Below are positions 12,789-26,558 of a DNA stretch of 64,000 nucleotides, one piece after another. The notes under the pieces are model-generated. The model was not told the origin of the DNA. It made no database searches and worked only from the letters and a program-made list of their open reading frames with translations. Origin of the DNA: Stenopsyche tienmushanensis (Eukaryota > Arthropoda > Insecta > Trichoptera > Stenopsychidae). The stretch covers positions 744,001 through 808,000 of the forward strand of contig WACJ01000128.1 in the NCBI GenBank assembly GCA_008973525.1. The letters run 5' to 3'. The position numbers and the translations under genes were made by a program. The first letter of the stretch is position 1, and each line of letters begins with the position of its first letter.

Positions 12789-13106
12789 TAATATATAAAA
12801 ATTAAGTTCTGTTTGTTCGTATGTAATGCGCCGCCATACCGTTCATCAGATTGCGATAAAACTTCGTCCACTTATTGCTAAGGATTGCGCGAGTAACATA
12901 GGCATAGTAAAAATATTGTACGGATGCACCATTTTGGCGCATATTGGTCTGGTGAAATGAAGTTTGCTGCGGAGATGGGGAGAGAAAGGATGCGCGCGCA
13001 ACACAATGGTTAAACGGATCTTTGAGACGAGAGTGGTTGTACATAAACTTTTGGATCCCAGCTCTTCGACTCGCACTACACGTGACCTGAAGCAATAAAT
13101 AAGTTT
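12789..13106 (-). repeat. Unnamed interspersed repeat, copy 1 (inverted)
   Basis: Its reverse complement aligns by eye over about 300 bases to 15933-16239. Both contain the blocks TTATTGCTTCAGGTCACGTG and CTTCATTTCACCAGACC, an AAAATGGTGCATCC block, TTTTATCGCAATC, GAACGGTATGG and a terminal TTTTTATATATTA. The similar frames in both copies look like a consequence of DNA similarity; no known protein domain is present. The family name is not known to me. Confidence 0.85.
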
Positions 13107-13149
13107 TACGAACACAACCACTTGTATTTCTATGAATGAATACAATATT

Positions 13150-13955
13150 TTAACGATTTTTCATCGCGTCAATTATTAACAGATGATGACAAAACAATCA
13201 TTCGTATCTGGTTGAAAATCATTAGGTAGGGGTCTTCTTAGAATCATAGTAAATAGTAAAAAGTCACATAAATCAATTATATACTTGAAACTTAGCATGG
13301 TAACAATAGTGATTGAATTTCAAGCTTCAACAAATGCATTCTTTTGGTATTAAAACTGAAGACACATCTGTATTGTTTATGTTTAGGCAAAGTAATGAAC
13401 AAGTATTGTGTGCTATCAACAGTGTTAAGGCTCATTTTTCAGTTAAGGATTAGTGGGTATGTTATTAAAAAAAATATTTTAAGATTATAATTACAGTATT
13501 AACATAATGAATACCACTAGTGATCGATAAAACAGCCTTATGACAGGGCGAATTGAAGAATTTGGTCAAAAAACTTGAGATTTGTAAAATATCATAACTC
13601 TTTAACAAGTCAATTTTGGAATGTAGTTTTTTTTTTAATTCCATAATTGTAAAATCATTAAAAATCAAACTGCAGTGAAATGTGTTTAGTTGTATACATC
13701 TTTATTAAATAAAAAAACAATACAAATTATCAATCAAATATTGTTTTCAGTAATAATAAAATATTTTATTGTAAAAACCTATACTTTGCCGATGGCAAAC
13801 ATTCTTTTTCAATAACAAAATATCCATTTCAACAGCAAATGCATTTATATTATATTTTTATATTTATTAATTTATTTTAAAATCATTTTTATAAAAAGAC
13901 AATTTATACGTACCCAAAAACATATTTTTAATATCAAGTATGTAACGTTTTTGAG
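13150..13955. other. AT-rich intergenic sequence, nothing identified
   Basis: No coding homology, repeat or structured RNA is recognisable in this stretch on either strand. Confidence 0.55.
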
Positions 13956-13959
13956 AAGC

Positions 13960-14905
13960 TTGCTGACTTCGCGAGTCCCTAGTTTGTTGCATTCGCCACT
14001 GTTAGTTAAGCACTCTATTCGGCCGCGAAGACCGCAACTCAGGGAGCGGGTTCTCTAAAATCCTCGACGACGATCCGTGGCGACAACAAAAACGAGGGCT
14101 CAAAAGAAGGAAAAATACCATAATTAAAAGAATGAATCCGCTAGAATATAATTTATTTACCCTTTCGATAATGACGATGATCATGAGGCACATGGTCTCT
14201 ATTAAATGAGGATATCAGTTGATGGATCAAAAATACGCGTTCAGTATAAACTGACAGCTCGATAACAACACATATGGCCAATTTTACGTCGACCAAACTG
14301 TCAACGGCAGAACATTTTGATCCACGCCACAAGTATTTAAATAACATGATTTATTTTATACAGAAGTTAATTATTGAGAAGCTTTGTCAATTCAAATATA
14401 TATTTTTAACGGAGAACTAAATATTTTACTTTTTAATTAAATTTAAACATAAAAATATATTTTGAATATAATTATTGTTTCTGAATTGTTTTATTATAAT
14501 ATGTATTTTGTTTATTAATATCGAAAAACAAACGAAATATAATTGGAGCAAAGTGAAACCTATATAATGAACGTCGAGAGAGTGCACGTGTCAACGTTGA
14601 TGTGAGTATTGCTGGAATTAGTCGGGTTTAGGCCTTGCCGCGCCTGTCGCCCCCGCCCCCGCCATCGAAGCGGCTGCAGCTCAGGGGCTGATTGTGAGAC
14701 AAGTTGAGGCAACACGATACGGTAACGTCATCACTGACGACCATTCAATCGGTCACACTCGCGGTTGGAATTTATTACGTACGTACTCTCGCAAAATCGG
14801 GCCGAGCTACGCCGAGAGCCACGACTCGACCTGAAATTCTTCTGACGATTTCGTGTTTATTTGTGACGCTATTTCACGCCCACGGGTCTTTTAATAGTCG
14901 GTGAA
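13960..14905. promoter_or_regulatory. Two CpG-rich blocks, candidate promoter zone of the ZC3H11A-like gene
   Basis: Two GC- and CpG-rich blocks (about 13960-14340 and 14560-14905) flank an AT-rich spacer. The right block contains a CCCCCGCCCCCGCC-type tract near 14650 and several possible + strand donors, for example GAT/GTGAGT at about 14600. The ZC3H11A-like start codon at 20224 is preceded by an acceptor ending at 20204, so a noncoding first exon must lie upstream. This block is the best candidate for its promoter. No coding frame here is recognisable. This is inference. Confidence 0.35.
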
Positions 14906-15855
14906 ATTTCGCACAGATTTATTTTTGACAAAATATTTTTTTGAATGAAAGCATGGTTAATAAAAATCGAAAAACATGCAGCATATAACCCTCCATTTTT
15001 TTTTTGACGTTCTCCGAATGTGATTTGTACCGCCATATTGCACCATCAGTAAATGTGCATAGTACAGGTTGTTTATAATTGAATTTAAAGATTTGACACA
15101 TCTTAGAGTTTTATGTTCTTCAAATATTTTTAATTTGTCCTCCACATGATGTCTGAGATCATATTTACTCATGAAATGTCGATCACAAAATCGAACATTT
15201 TGCATCTGACAGCTAGTAACGGCTTTATTTTATTGTTATTTTTATTTATTAGGATGTAAAGTAAAATTTTAAACCACAGCTCACATCGTCTATATAAAAG
15301 AAATATTCCACATAATTCCCGATTGGCACTACTAATGAGTATGATAATGTTGATATGGAATGATACGTATTATAATGATTGTTTTTACGCATTTAAATCT
15401 CTTACATTTTTACAAACGATTGCTGATTTCTTTTTTACTAATTGGCATATTTATTTTAATCCTAATTTTTCTTTATTAACACATCTTGAGCGGGACAGTT
15501 CTACTAGTTTCACAGACTTAACTTTATTTGGCATTTTTTGTATGGTTATAGTACATCAATTTCTTTACAAGTGTTCAAACTATATTCTAATACTAAATAA
15601 AATCTATGTTTAGTTGGTTTAACACAATTCTTAATGTGTTACAATTCCGCAATGTCATGCATAAAAAAATTGATTGACGAGCTACGTTGGGGGTTTTGCA
15701 ACGTTCCCATTGACATAGGTAAATGTTTTGATATATATCATACTTTATCTAGGTATTAGGACATTATTCTTCACTTTAATGTGTTTTTTTTTTGTAATTA
15801 ATAAAAATAATAAGTATTTTATAAGATACAGCTATTTTTTCAAATTGTATTTATT
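14906..15855. other. AT-rich intergenic sequence with unrecognised short frames
   Basis: Short open frames exist (82 codons on minus ending at 14957; 96 codons on plus from 15323). They show no domain I recognise. I see no convincing transposon landmark, although the segment sits among decayed elements and may be an old fragment. Confidence 0.45.
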
Positions 15856-15857
15856 TA

Positions 15858-16239
15858 TTACTAGCAAATACCCGGCATGCGTTGCAATGCCATAAGCGCT
15901 TAATAATTATTTGAAAAGATACGCAGTACGTGGTTTATTGCTTCAGGTCACGTGGAACGCGAGCCGAAGAGCTGGAATCCAAAGGCATAAACATATTCAC
16001 TCTCGTTTCAAATACCGACTTAATCACCATATTGCGCACGCATCTGTTCTCTCCCCGTCCCCGCAGCCCAAACTTCATTTCACCAGACCGCCAAAATGGT
16101 GCATCCATACAATATTTTTACCATGCCTATTTTATTCCCGCGAATGTAAACAGTAAATTGACAAAGTTTTATCGCAATCGGATGAACGGTATGGAAGCGC
16201 ATTAAATACGGACAAACAAACATTGATTTTTATATATTA
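15858..16239 (+). repeat. Unnamed interspersed repeat, copy 2 (direct), with intact-looking left end
   Basis: This copy is longer than the one at 12789-13106, in opposite orientation. It begins TACTAGCAAATACCCGGC, a type of opening I associate with dispersed insect repeats, and ends with TTTTTATATATTA. Immediately after it (16240-16275) an inverted, partial repeat of its own 3' portion appears (GGTATGGCATCAGATTG), so the locus may hold a tail-to-tail insertion. No enzyme-coding domain is visible, which suggests a non-autonomous element. Confidence 0.82.
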
Positions 16240-16279
16240 AACGGTATGGCATCAGATTGTAATAAAACTTGAACAATAT

Positions 16280-16685
16280 CGCGCGCGCTCGTAAACATTG
16301 GCCGCCTAAGATGTGTTAATAAAATAGCTAGTTTTATAAAACAATCCACTAATAGATTTAATAATTACCATTGTTTATTTAATTTGTTATTCATCCATTG
16401 GTTTATGCAGTATTTGATTTGTATTATTTTACTTCAATAAGTTGCAATGCTAAACGAAACAGCGTTTAACAAAGTCATCTTAACACATACATAAATAGAA
16501 CAGAGAATAAGAAAATGTACCTGTTTTTTACCATTAATCATACACTTATTTATTGTTAATATTGACATTTATTCACAATTTATTCAATGAAGTTCAAGAA
16601 GTCATCTGAAGTTGTTTGCCTTTACCAGCATTGTTTAGTCAACTGTAGTTAATAGCAAGACATCGCATCAATGACGCTTCGTCTT
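16280..16685. other. AT-rich spacer between repeat and pogo relic
   Basis: No gene or recognisable element boundary is seen. Part of it may belong to the decayed pogo-like element to its right. Confidence 0.45.
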
Positions 16686-16689
16686 CCCT

Positions 16690-17340
16690 TTGAACTAATT
16701 TTTCAATATTCCGCGCGTTTATATTATCCATGCCTTTTTCATTATTTTGCTTGACAATTCAAACAATTCTCAGTCATTTCATTCTTGGAAAGATTGATAT
16801 TATCTACAGCATCCATGATATTGTAGTTTTTCCAAAAAAAACTCTAATATATTGCTTACTTTCTCCGTCGGTTTTATCAATCAGTTGTCGAATGTCTGTC
16901 CAAGATAATAAGCTTTAAAACTTTGTATTTCACCTTGATTCATTGATTGAAATAACAACTGGAATGTATGTTGTTAAGTCTGACAAATATGTTGGATTGC
17001 TTGAAGCATTATTGATCAAAAGTAAGGAATTTTTATTGTCTCATGAAAAACGATGCACAATTGTTCATTCTGTACTTAATTTTGTTTTGCATAAACACAC
17101 GCACCAAGCATTTCTTATAGTTCACTCCTTTATTCTGGTGTGTGGATTCGGAAAACACAACAAAAATTACAATTTTATTGTTGGGAAACCTTATTATTCA
17201 ACTGCTTTGACTTGCGTTCATTCTGTGACTTGTTCATATACGGATGTTCAGTCTTGCTGTCTCATTGTGCTTCATCAGATCTGTATTCTTCAAATTATTA
17301 TCTGTTTAGGGCTCCAATTATCCGAGGGCCGATTAGAAAA
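16690..17340 (-). pseudogene. Decayed pogo/Tigger-type transposase
   Basis: The minus strand read across shifted frames gives landmarks of the pogo/Tigger DDE transposase in order. First is LLLINNASSNPTYL, matching the LLLxDNAxxH catalytic segment with the Asp changed to Asn. Next is FQSMNQGEIQSFKAYY, matching the QPMDQGVIxxFKxxYR signature. A segment INLSKNEMTENCLNC then matches the AWxxVxxxTIxNCF region. Stops and frameshifts abound. At about 17310-17337 the sequence reads, on minus, CGGCCCTCGGATAATTGG, which resembles the repeated TCGGATAATCGG text at ends of Tigger-like elements. The element is clearly dead. Confidence 0.72.
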
Positions 17341-17616
17341 CATTTTCATCGTTAACAAATTTATTATTCTAATTAATTTGTCGTTCATATAATACAATTT
17401 GTTACCTATGAAATACGCATTCAGTGACTAATAATTTAAATCAAATTCCATATGTAACATGTAGTAAATTATATTTTACTTCCCTATTTAGTTTGATAAC
17501 AGTATTATCTTACAAATATCACATTATTATGAGTTATTATAGTAAATACAATTTTACAAGGATTTAGTGCAATGTGTAGGTGACCAATGTATTAATATTT
17601 TATATATTAACACGGA

Positions 17617-17711
17617 CACGGACTTAAACGTTAGGATTCCATCACGCGTAAATGCCGGCACGGACTGTAGCGTTAGTTTCCATCATGCGTAATCGCGCAC
17701 ACGGACTGTAA
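17617..17711 (+). repeat. Minisatellite, about 42-bp unit, 2.3 diverged copies
   Basis: Copy 1 (about 17617-17658) and copy 2 (about 17659-17700) share ACGGACT, GCGTTAG or ACGTTAG, TTCCATCA and GCGTAA in register. A third partial copy begins with ACGGACTGTA and stops near 17711. The unit is CpG-rich in an AT-rich setting. Confidence 0.8.
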
Positions 17712-17719
17712 AGAATTAA

Positions 17720-18345
17720 TTAGATGAGCGAAAATGTAATCTTTAAATATGATAAATCATATATGCTTTCAATTATTTATTTTGATTTGTTTAATTATTT
17801 AAGAATTCAGAAGATTCGCAATTTTATCAGGCTATAATTGAATAATAAAAATGTGTGAAATGTTTTGATATAGCCTGAACCCCAGTAATTTGACTCATGC
17901 TTAAGTCAATTTCTTTTTTGCTTTTTAAACTGATGGGATTATTTGATTTTTAGTTAATTAGAACATTAAGTGATTTAATTAATATCGAGGACAAATTTAA
18001 AGTAAGAACTCCCTTTACTTCTCTTTGCCTGTCCCCTACGTAAACAGTTCGCCATTGCCTTGTTATGGTATTGAAAACTTTTTATACATGGATTCTTATA
18101 ATAACTCAGTGCAATGATTGTGAAAAGAAAAGGCTTTTTAAACGATTTTGACAACTAACCCTTGAGCGGGAACAGTTTCTAAGATGTCATTTTCTTGAGG
18201 CGCGATATGGCATTCCTGCAACTTTTCATTGGTCCTAACCAATAATTTGTGAGATTTAAGGGGTTATCTCACTTTGACGGCCCAAAAATAGGCAATTTTT
18301 AACCCGTTTAAAGGTTTAAGTGCTAAAATTTTTTTAAAAAGGGAA
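17720..18345. other. AT-rich spacer, nothing identified
   Basis: No coding or repeat signal is recognised. The right end may hold the 3' flank of the Mutator-like relic that follows. Confidence 0.5.
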
Positions 18346-18353
18346 ATACACTA

Positions 18354-18965
18354 CTAATAAGCGATTCCAGCTTCATAAAAAAATTCTTCAGCTACCTTGG
18401 CCTTTTTTTTTGGCTGATTTGGCGTATCTGTGAACTGTTCTAGCTTATTTAGAAGATTCAGAGCCTTGGCGGTTGGCAAGGCGTTAACGTTCTTCGTTGC
18501 GCTTCTCCACGAGTCGCAATGCATTTTTTTATCCATCATTTTTAAAATAGGTTTAAATGCTTCGTTGAGAATGCAGACTGCAATTTATGTCGCGATTTCT
18601 AATAGTTTTTTTGCCACAAAAAATATAATTCGGTACCAGAGACCATACGCACGCGTTGAAACGATCCAAGGCACCTTTTCAATAAATTATCAGACGTTAA
18701 TTCTTCATAAATGGCTCTTAAATTTGCTGAACATCCTGTGTGAGAGCGGGAAGCTCGCTGCTTGTATAAATATAACGATCTTGTAGTTGCATGTTTTTGC
18801 ATTACGCACCAAGAATCTGCACCTTCCGGACAGTGTGAATGCTGAGGCGCTTCATCAATCGAAATTTTGTGATAGTATATGGCCCAAATAGAATTTCTCA
18901 ATTTTTTTTATTGAATTAGGATGTAGGTGACACACTGCTGATGCCTGTCCTAATTAGTTTGTGAA
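18354..18965 (-). pseudogene. Decayed Mutator-like transposase, C-terminal part
   Basis: Two minus-strand frames give a collinear match to the C-terminal part of the Mutator-like transposases that are common in insect and hydra genomes. From 18901 down, the first contains IWAIYYHKISIDEAPQHSHC and SWC, then AIYEELTSDNLLKRCL, as in the family's H-x-x-CP, SWC and IYExLSSDxLLxRCL blocks. After a frameshift, the region ending at 18354 has SRHKLQSAF, then a basic tail ending EFFYEAGIAY, like the family's YGAGIA terminus. The catalytic N-terminal part is absent. Frameshifts show it is not expressed as an enzyme. The family match is from memory of its motifs. Confidence 0.7.
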
Positions 18966-20204
18966 GAAATCATTATTTTCTCTTATTAAAATAACTTAAT
19001 ATTGAATATATTAAATAATATCGATATTTATTTTAAATTTAGACTATTTTTGGCTTTAAATTACTACTTATACTTATGATGCTGGTAGATCGCCACCTAT
19101 AATTATTTTTAAATTCACCCATAGTAATCAAAAGTTTGGCCGTCCCTTGATCTACATCCACACCTTCGATGCACCCAGAAGTGGCCTAAAGATGTTGATA
19201 TTTTGAATTTAATTTTTATAATTGATGTGATCGTCAACAATTTCTCGCAACGACTTTTTCTTAACGCCCTTCATACGTGACTCGGTAATTTTATTCCGTG
19301 CTTCGTCAATGTTTCTCTTATAATTTTAAATTATTTCCACCAAAACAGCGTTTTTTGTTTTGTATATAAATGCAAAAAAAATTAAAATTATCTTGCTATA
19401 ACAAATCCGCACTCGCCATAGTCCGCAATAAACAGGGGTTACTTGTATTTATTTTATGCATATCATTTATAAAAGACTTAAATTTAACTGATGGAAATAA
19501 ACCAAGATAAGGATTTTTTTCCCAAAATATTATAATTATATTTTCTTAGAATTCATGAATTGAAGGGTACAAATTTGCATACACGGCCATGATAAGAAGC
19601 TTATTGTATGTGATTTGGTTTCCATTTTATTAAATATATGGAATAATTTGCATCAGTACAAAAAAAGTTTGACTTTTAAATTAAGCATTTTCATAAAAAT
19701 TAGACATTATTTACTATAAAGCAAAATGAGTCACAATTTATATCCATTGAATATCAATTCATTGATAATTTGGCACATTAATTTATGTTATATATATACT
19801 GTGTGCAATAGCACTTAATTTATTTCTGTGAAATCATTAGCATAGATAAATTGATGTATAAATGTAATGATTATCATTTGCACTTTAGTCCCTAAATCTA
19901 TTAGTAAACTTTCCTTTATGAAATTCCTGTGCTGCTATTGTTTAATTCTGAGAAATTGTCGTTTTTGTGTAAATGACTCATACCAATATTATTCAATGCT
20001 CTCAGTATTGTCGGGTTCCTTTGACTGAGAGGGTGGCACTTTGGTTACCATTTCAGTTTATTTTGTATTGTGATTTTTGAGCTTGTGTTTAAATATATAA
20101 ATTTTAATCAGTTTGACAGGTTAAATGTATGTAGTTTTATGTGTTGAATAAATGATAATCTGTGCAATAAGAGTGTGTTAATGATTTGTGTTATTTTTTA
20201 ACAG
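18966..20204. other. AT-rich upstream sequence or leader intron of the ZC3H11A-like gene
   Basis: No coding segment is visible. It ends with a strong acceptor (TTTTTTAACAG, last base 20204), so it is most simply intron between a noncoding first exon and the exon that carries the start codon. Confidence 0.55.
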
Positions 20205-20223
20205 TTATTTGAAGAACTGTAAA

Positions 20224-22225
<2,002 letters not shown>

Positions 22226-25200
22226 GTATGCGTTTATATTGACAACCGTCATACCCGCTCATCATTCTACGATGATGAAACGAAAATATTTTATTTCGTA
22301 TATCCCCAAAATGATGATACTCTGTTTTGAACTGCAGCAATGTTATTAGATTTGATTTTTTTGTTGTTGAAAATGTAGATTTTATGATATGAATTTATTA
22401 TCTAGAAAACCTTATATTATCAAATTATTATATTTTAACATGTTTGATATGCTTTCTTGTTGCTTTTTATAACCAACGCTAGCATTGCTGGGTCTTCAGA
22501 CCAGACTATCTCGGGGGAACACTCTTTCCACGTACAGAGTGTAATTGTACTAGTTATATATTAATGTTATGGCAGCATCTTTCACAAATAGCCACATATT
22601 TATTTGCTTTTCTTTGTGAGATGCATATGAAGACAATTATTGTATAGTCCTAATTTGAAGCCTTATCATTCAAAAATAAAATTTTAAATATAGGAAAGTA
22701 TCACACTGTAGTATTTGGCATATTAATATATATATATATATATAGTTGTTTATTTTGATATGGAAACTGATGAAATTTTTATAAAGTATAATAATATTTA
22801 TTTCTCATTTTCAAGAATAATAAATATTTTTTGATGTATGATGTCTCACTTTATAACACAAGAGATATGTTTATGCATAATTTTACTTATATTTGTATAA
22901 ATGCATATTATTAATCTCTGTTTATGAAAAACGTGTTAAACATTTAGTGCTCTTTTTATGCACTTAGTGAACATTTATATCGGTAGAGAATCTGACAAAT
23001 ATGCATATGTGATTTCATGGATGTAGACATATATCGTATTTATTTACATCATATATTTAAAAATAAAAGTAAATATTTATGTATCGAGGTCATGTAAAAG
23101 TGCCCAAAGAATTAGAACTATTTATCATTTGTAACTTTATAAAGTTTTTTAGAATTATTAATCATCGCTTCAATTCTACATCATGGAAGAATATTTAGCT
23201 TATGAGATTTATATAGAGCACAGTAAGGTTTTTTATATATAATCGAACGAAATATTCCGCTGATGATGCTATAGACTTTTATTTCAAGGGTTGCATTCTC
23301 AAATATTGATTGTTAATAAAAATACGTAATATTTGTGTATCGAAGATGTATTCAATTTTTCAAAAATACACTATTTCATACCTTATATCATGTCAAACTT
23401 TTGTTTTTGTATAGCGAATAGTCAAATTTCAACAAACATATATATATTAGCAAATTTCAGCACATTTTTTTAAAGTATATAATCCTATGAACCTATCGCC
23501 ATTAAATATTGACTGATAAGTCCGATCTTTATAATTAAATTCCATGACATTTTAAGAGTTAAATATGCATATTGTTAAGTAAAAAAAACTTATGTGCAGT
23601 TAAACATTAAGTAAAAAAAAATATTTAAATTGTTCTTAGTCTTCACTATTTGGAAGAATATGAAAATATATACCGATTCGCGTTGGTTGTGCAAGATTCA
23701 CTTTTATTTATTCAGAGACGATGGCTTGCATTACATTCAATGAGATCGACATTAAAATTTCATTTTTTTCTGTTTATATTATTTTCGTAGGATTGGGACC
23801 AAGCAATGTTCATATCATTGCTGGCTGAAACGATATTAGAAAAGAGTTATTTGTATCAACATTTTATTTTAAATCTCTATGATATATGAATAACGATGTT
23901 GACTGATATAATGTAAATTTTTATATATTATTTTCTTTGTAATTGTCATTGAAAATAATTTAAACATAGTATTAAAGATGTGTTTTCTAAGTTTGGGGGT
24001 TTCAGGGTTTGTTTGAGTTGAAGTTTTTTTTATTTTCCATCCAAATACATTGATTTTAATTTTTGGATGGAATCGATTTTTTTTTAATTTCTACCCATAT
24101 CAGCATTTTTGCAATGCTATAATGTATTATTATTTTTATTTATTGTTTTTTTTTTGTTTGGGAAAAATATCTATGTGATGTTTAGTGTTTATGATACATG
24201 TTCAGAAATGAAAAAAAAAAATTAGTGTAGATTTCATGATTTGCATCAATATTTGTAATGTTCACTTTCTTTTTTTGTGTGTGGTTTTATCTTTATTCTG
24301 TCATGTGCACTTTAAAAATCCCATTCCATCTATAACGCATCGAAGTGATACTAAACCTTTGGAATTGATTTTATCAAATATTCAGTTTGAGTAGTAAAGT
24401 TAGTTTAAAAAAAATAAATAGACAAACTTTTACATTATAATTAAATGCAGCGACGTTTAAAATTTGCAATAAATAGTATAAGATGATCCTTATTTTATAA
24501 TGCATTTTTTTTTTTTAAATTTTATTCACCATAATTATTTCTATACACTTTTGATGATCTTACGATAAAATGTCAGTTTTGATGAAATATTTCATATTCA
24601 AAATGAAAGTGAAGCTTATAAATCTTTTGCTATTTAGTGATCTTAAATCGTGAAATATAACGAATACTCTCATATAATGTAATTTATTTTCTTGTTTTAA
24701 ATATTGTAAATTTTGCAAAAGATGATCATGCTTTTGAGTATATAAAAATAGTTATTTATTATATATTCGTTATCGTTTATTAGAAAGAGCGGATTTAGTG
24801 TCGCTTCATCTAACATAATTTTTAAGACATTCATGCAATGATATTTTACCCTGTCATGTTTTGTCTGATTGTTTTGAACATTAATAGATATTTTACATGC
24901 TTGCTTGAAAAACTGACTACGATGCATATAAAGCGCTATATTAATTGCATAAAAATGCTATTATCTCTCATCACGGTTAACAACGTCATGATAGATTTAA
25001 AAGACTAAATGCATATTCATTGCAATAATGTATTAAAAACGATATTAATTGATTTAGATATCATAATATTGCAAACTGCGTTATAACGAATTTATACGCA
25101 ACGTATAAATTCACCAAACGCAACTTTAATTATATTTCATCTGACAATTGCTTTTATGAGTGCTAACGCTGTGGGTATTGCTTTTTTAATCCTATTTTCT

Positions 25201-26084
25201 TTTTTAATCCAGTTTGCCACTTATTCCATAAATTCTATACAATAGTTCATTTTATTTGCATAATACTTACCCATCGATCAGTTAGGGTGGCCCTCCGTTT
25301 ATTCACTTACTGTTGCACACATTTTTACTATAAACTAATGTGTATTTCATTTTTTTTTTAGAGCTGATTCATAAATATGTGACCCAAATATATTCAAGAA
25401 CACAGCGTTTTATTTTTTTGAAAGCTCACAGTGCACGGAGCTACCAAAAGTATTCTGATTTATAGTAATTTAATAGTCAAATATTTCATTTTCATTGATA
25501 GTTTAATTTAATGTTTTTTCATACATGTTTGTTATAAATATTAGTTTTAATTGAAGGGGATTATTGTTTATTAATGTATTTGCTTAGGTGGTAGAATTAT
25601 CACTTACCTCAATTTCAATTGTGTCACAAGCGATTTACCTGAAACATGTTGTTTTATGTTTTAAATATAATTTATTTATTATTTTACTACAGGCGGTCCC
25701 CAACCACCATCATTGCTTGATTAGTCAGAGCACGACGTTTCATTTGAGCTTTTATTTTTTTGTAAGTGAATTGGAATTCGACAAAATTCAAATCTTTTAT
25801 TTCTATGAGGTGAAAATGTTGTTTTAGTCTAATAAAATACATGTATTTATTTTTAAATATTACAATTGCGACTAAACTGCATGTTTTTATACTTTTGTTA
25901 TTTATTTAGTTTAGTGTGCCCGAGAATGAGACGAGGCAACCAATTATTCTTTCATCTATTACTTTTTTTATGATTTAGAAAGCAAAATTTTGAATTCAGA
26001 TCACAAAAAATGCATATCTACAAGAGATTAAATATATCATAAACCGCTTATAGTTTGTCATCTAAATCGACTACATATGTTACC

Positions 26085-26558
26085 TTATGTAATAAAAAGT
26101 ATGATTAAAGTGTTTTGTTTCGATATCTCTTGTTGTATTATTTTTATCAGATAGAAATAATGCATTGGTTCCAAAATATGACAATTTGCATTGAAAAAGG
26201 TTAAATCGTTTAAGATTATGTGATTTGGTTTAAAGCTACGAGTTAAATTTTTATTTTTCCAATATTTAATAATAAAAAAAAATATGAATATATTTCTAAT
26301 AACATATTTATTCATATTACTATGCTTTTGAACCACTAGTTTATTTAATGCAACGATATCATAAGTATTTATGCGTAAATGCAGAAAAAAATCTATCGTT
26401 AACAGTCCTAATATTTTATATCTCCTAATGTAATAAAATTGGCAAAAATGCTCACACCAAATACGTTTCGTTAATAAATTGGTTTTAGACGATTGTTTGA
26501 TAGCGTTAATGAAGGACAAGTTCCTAAAGCTGTTTTGGTGCATTAACGCCTGTTTCAA
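26085..26558 (-). CDS. Unrecognised antisense open frame, 157 codons; coding status doubtful
   Basis: In very AT-rich sequence, where stop codons are frequent, an uninterrupted frame of 157 codons is unexpected by rough estimate. The product is basic and rich in Ile, Phe, Asn and Lys, with a hydrophobic stretch (IFIFFFIIKYW) around residues 90-100. It has four Cys and no motif I recognise. It lies antisense inside intron 5 of the ZC3H11A-like gene. Possible explanations are a remnant of a transposon or endogenous element, a small lineage-specific gene, or chance. Confidence 0.12.
   Translation of the reverse strand: MKQALMHQNSFRNLSFINAIKQSSKTNLLTKRIWCEHFCQFYYIRRYKILGLLTIDFFLHLRINTYDIVALNKLVVQKHSNMNKYVIRNIFIFFFIIKYWKNKNLTRSFKPNHIILNDLTFFNANCHILEPMHYFYLIKIIQQEISKQNTLIILFIT

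Noticed and set aside
15323..15613. 96-codon plus frame with hydrophobic stretches
   Set aside because: No domain, start or splice context; residue bias follows AT-rich composition among decayed transposons.
15930..16205. 91-codon frame that resembles one at 12846-13145
   Set aside because: The similarity is explained by the two DNA repeat copies; the frames differ by shifts and match no protein family.
18430..18786. 118-codon plus frame
   Set aside because: Antisense to the Mutator-like relic, whose minus frames carry the recognisable motifs.
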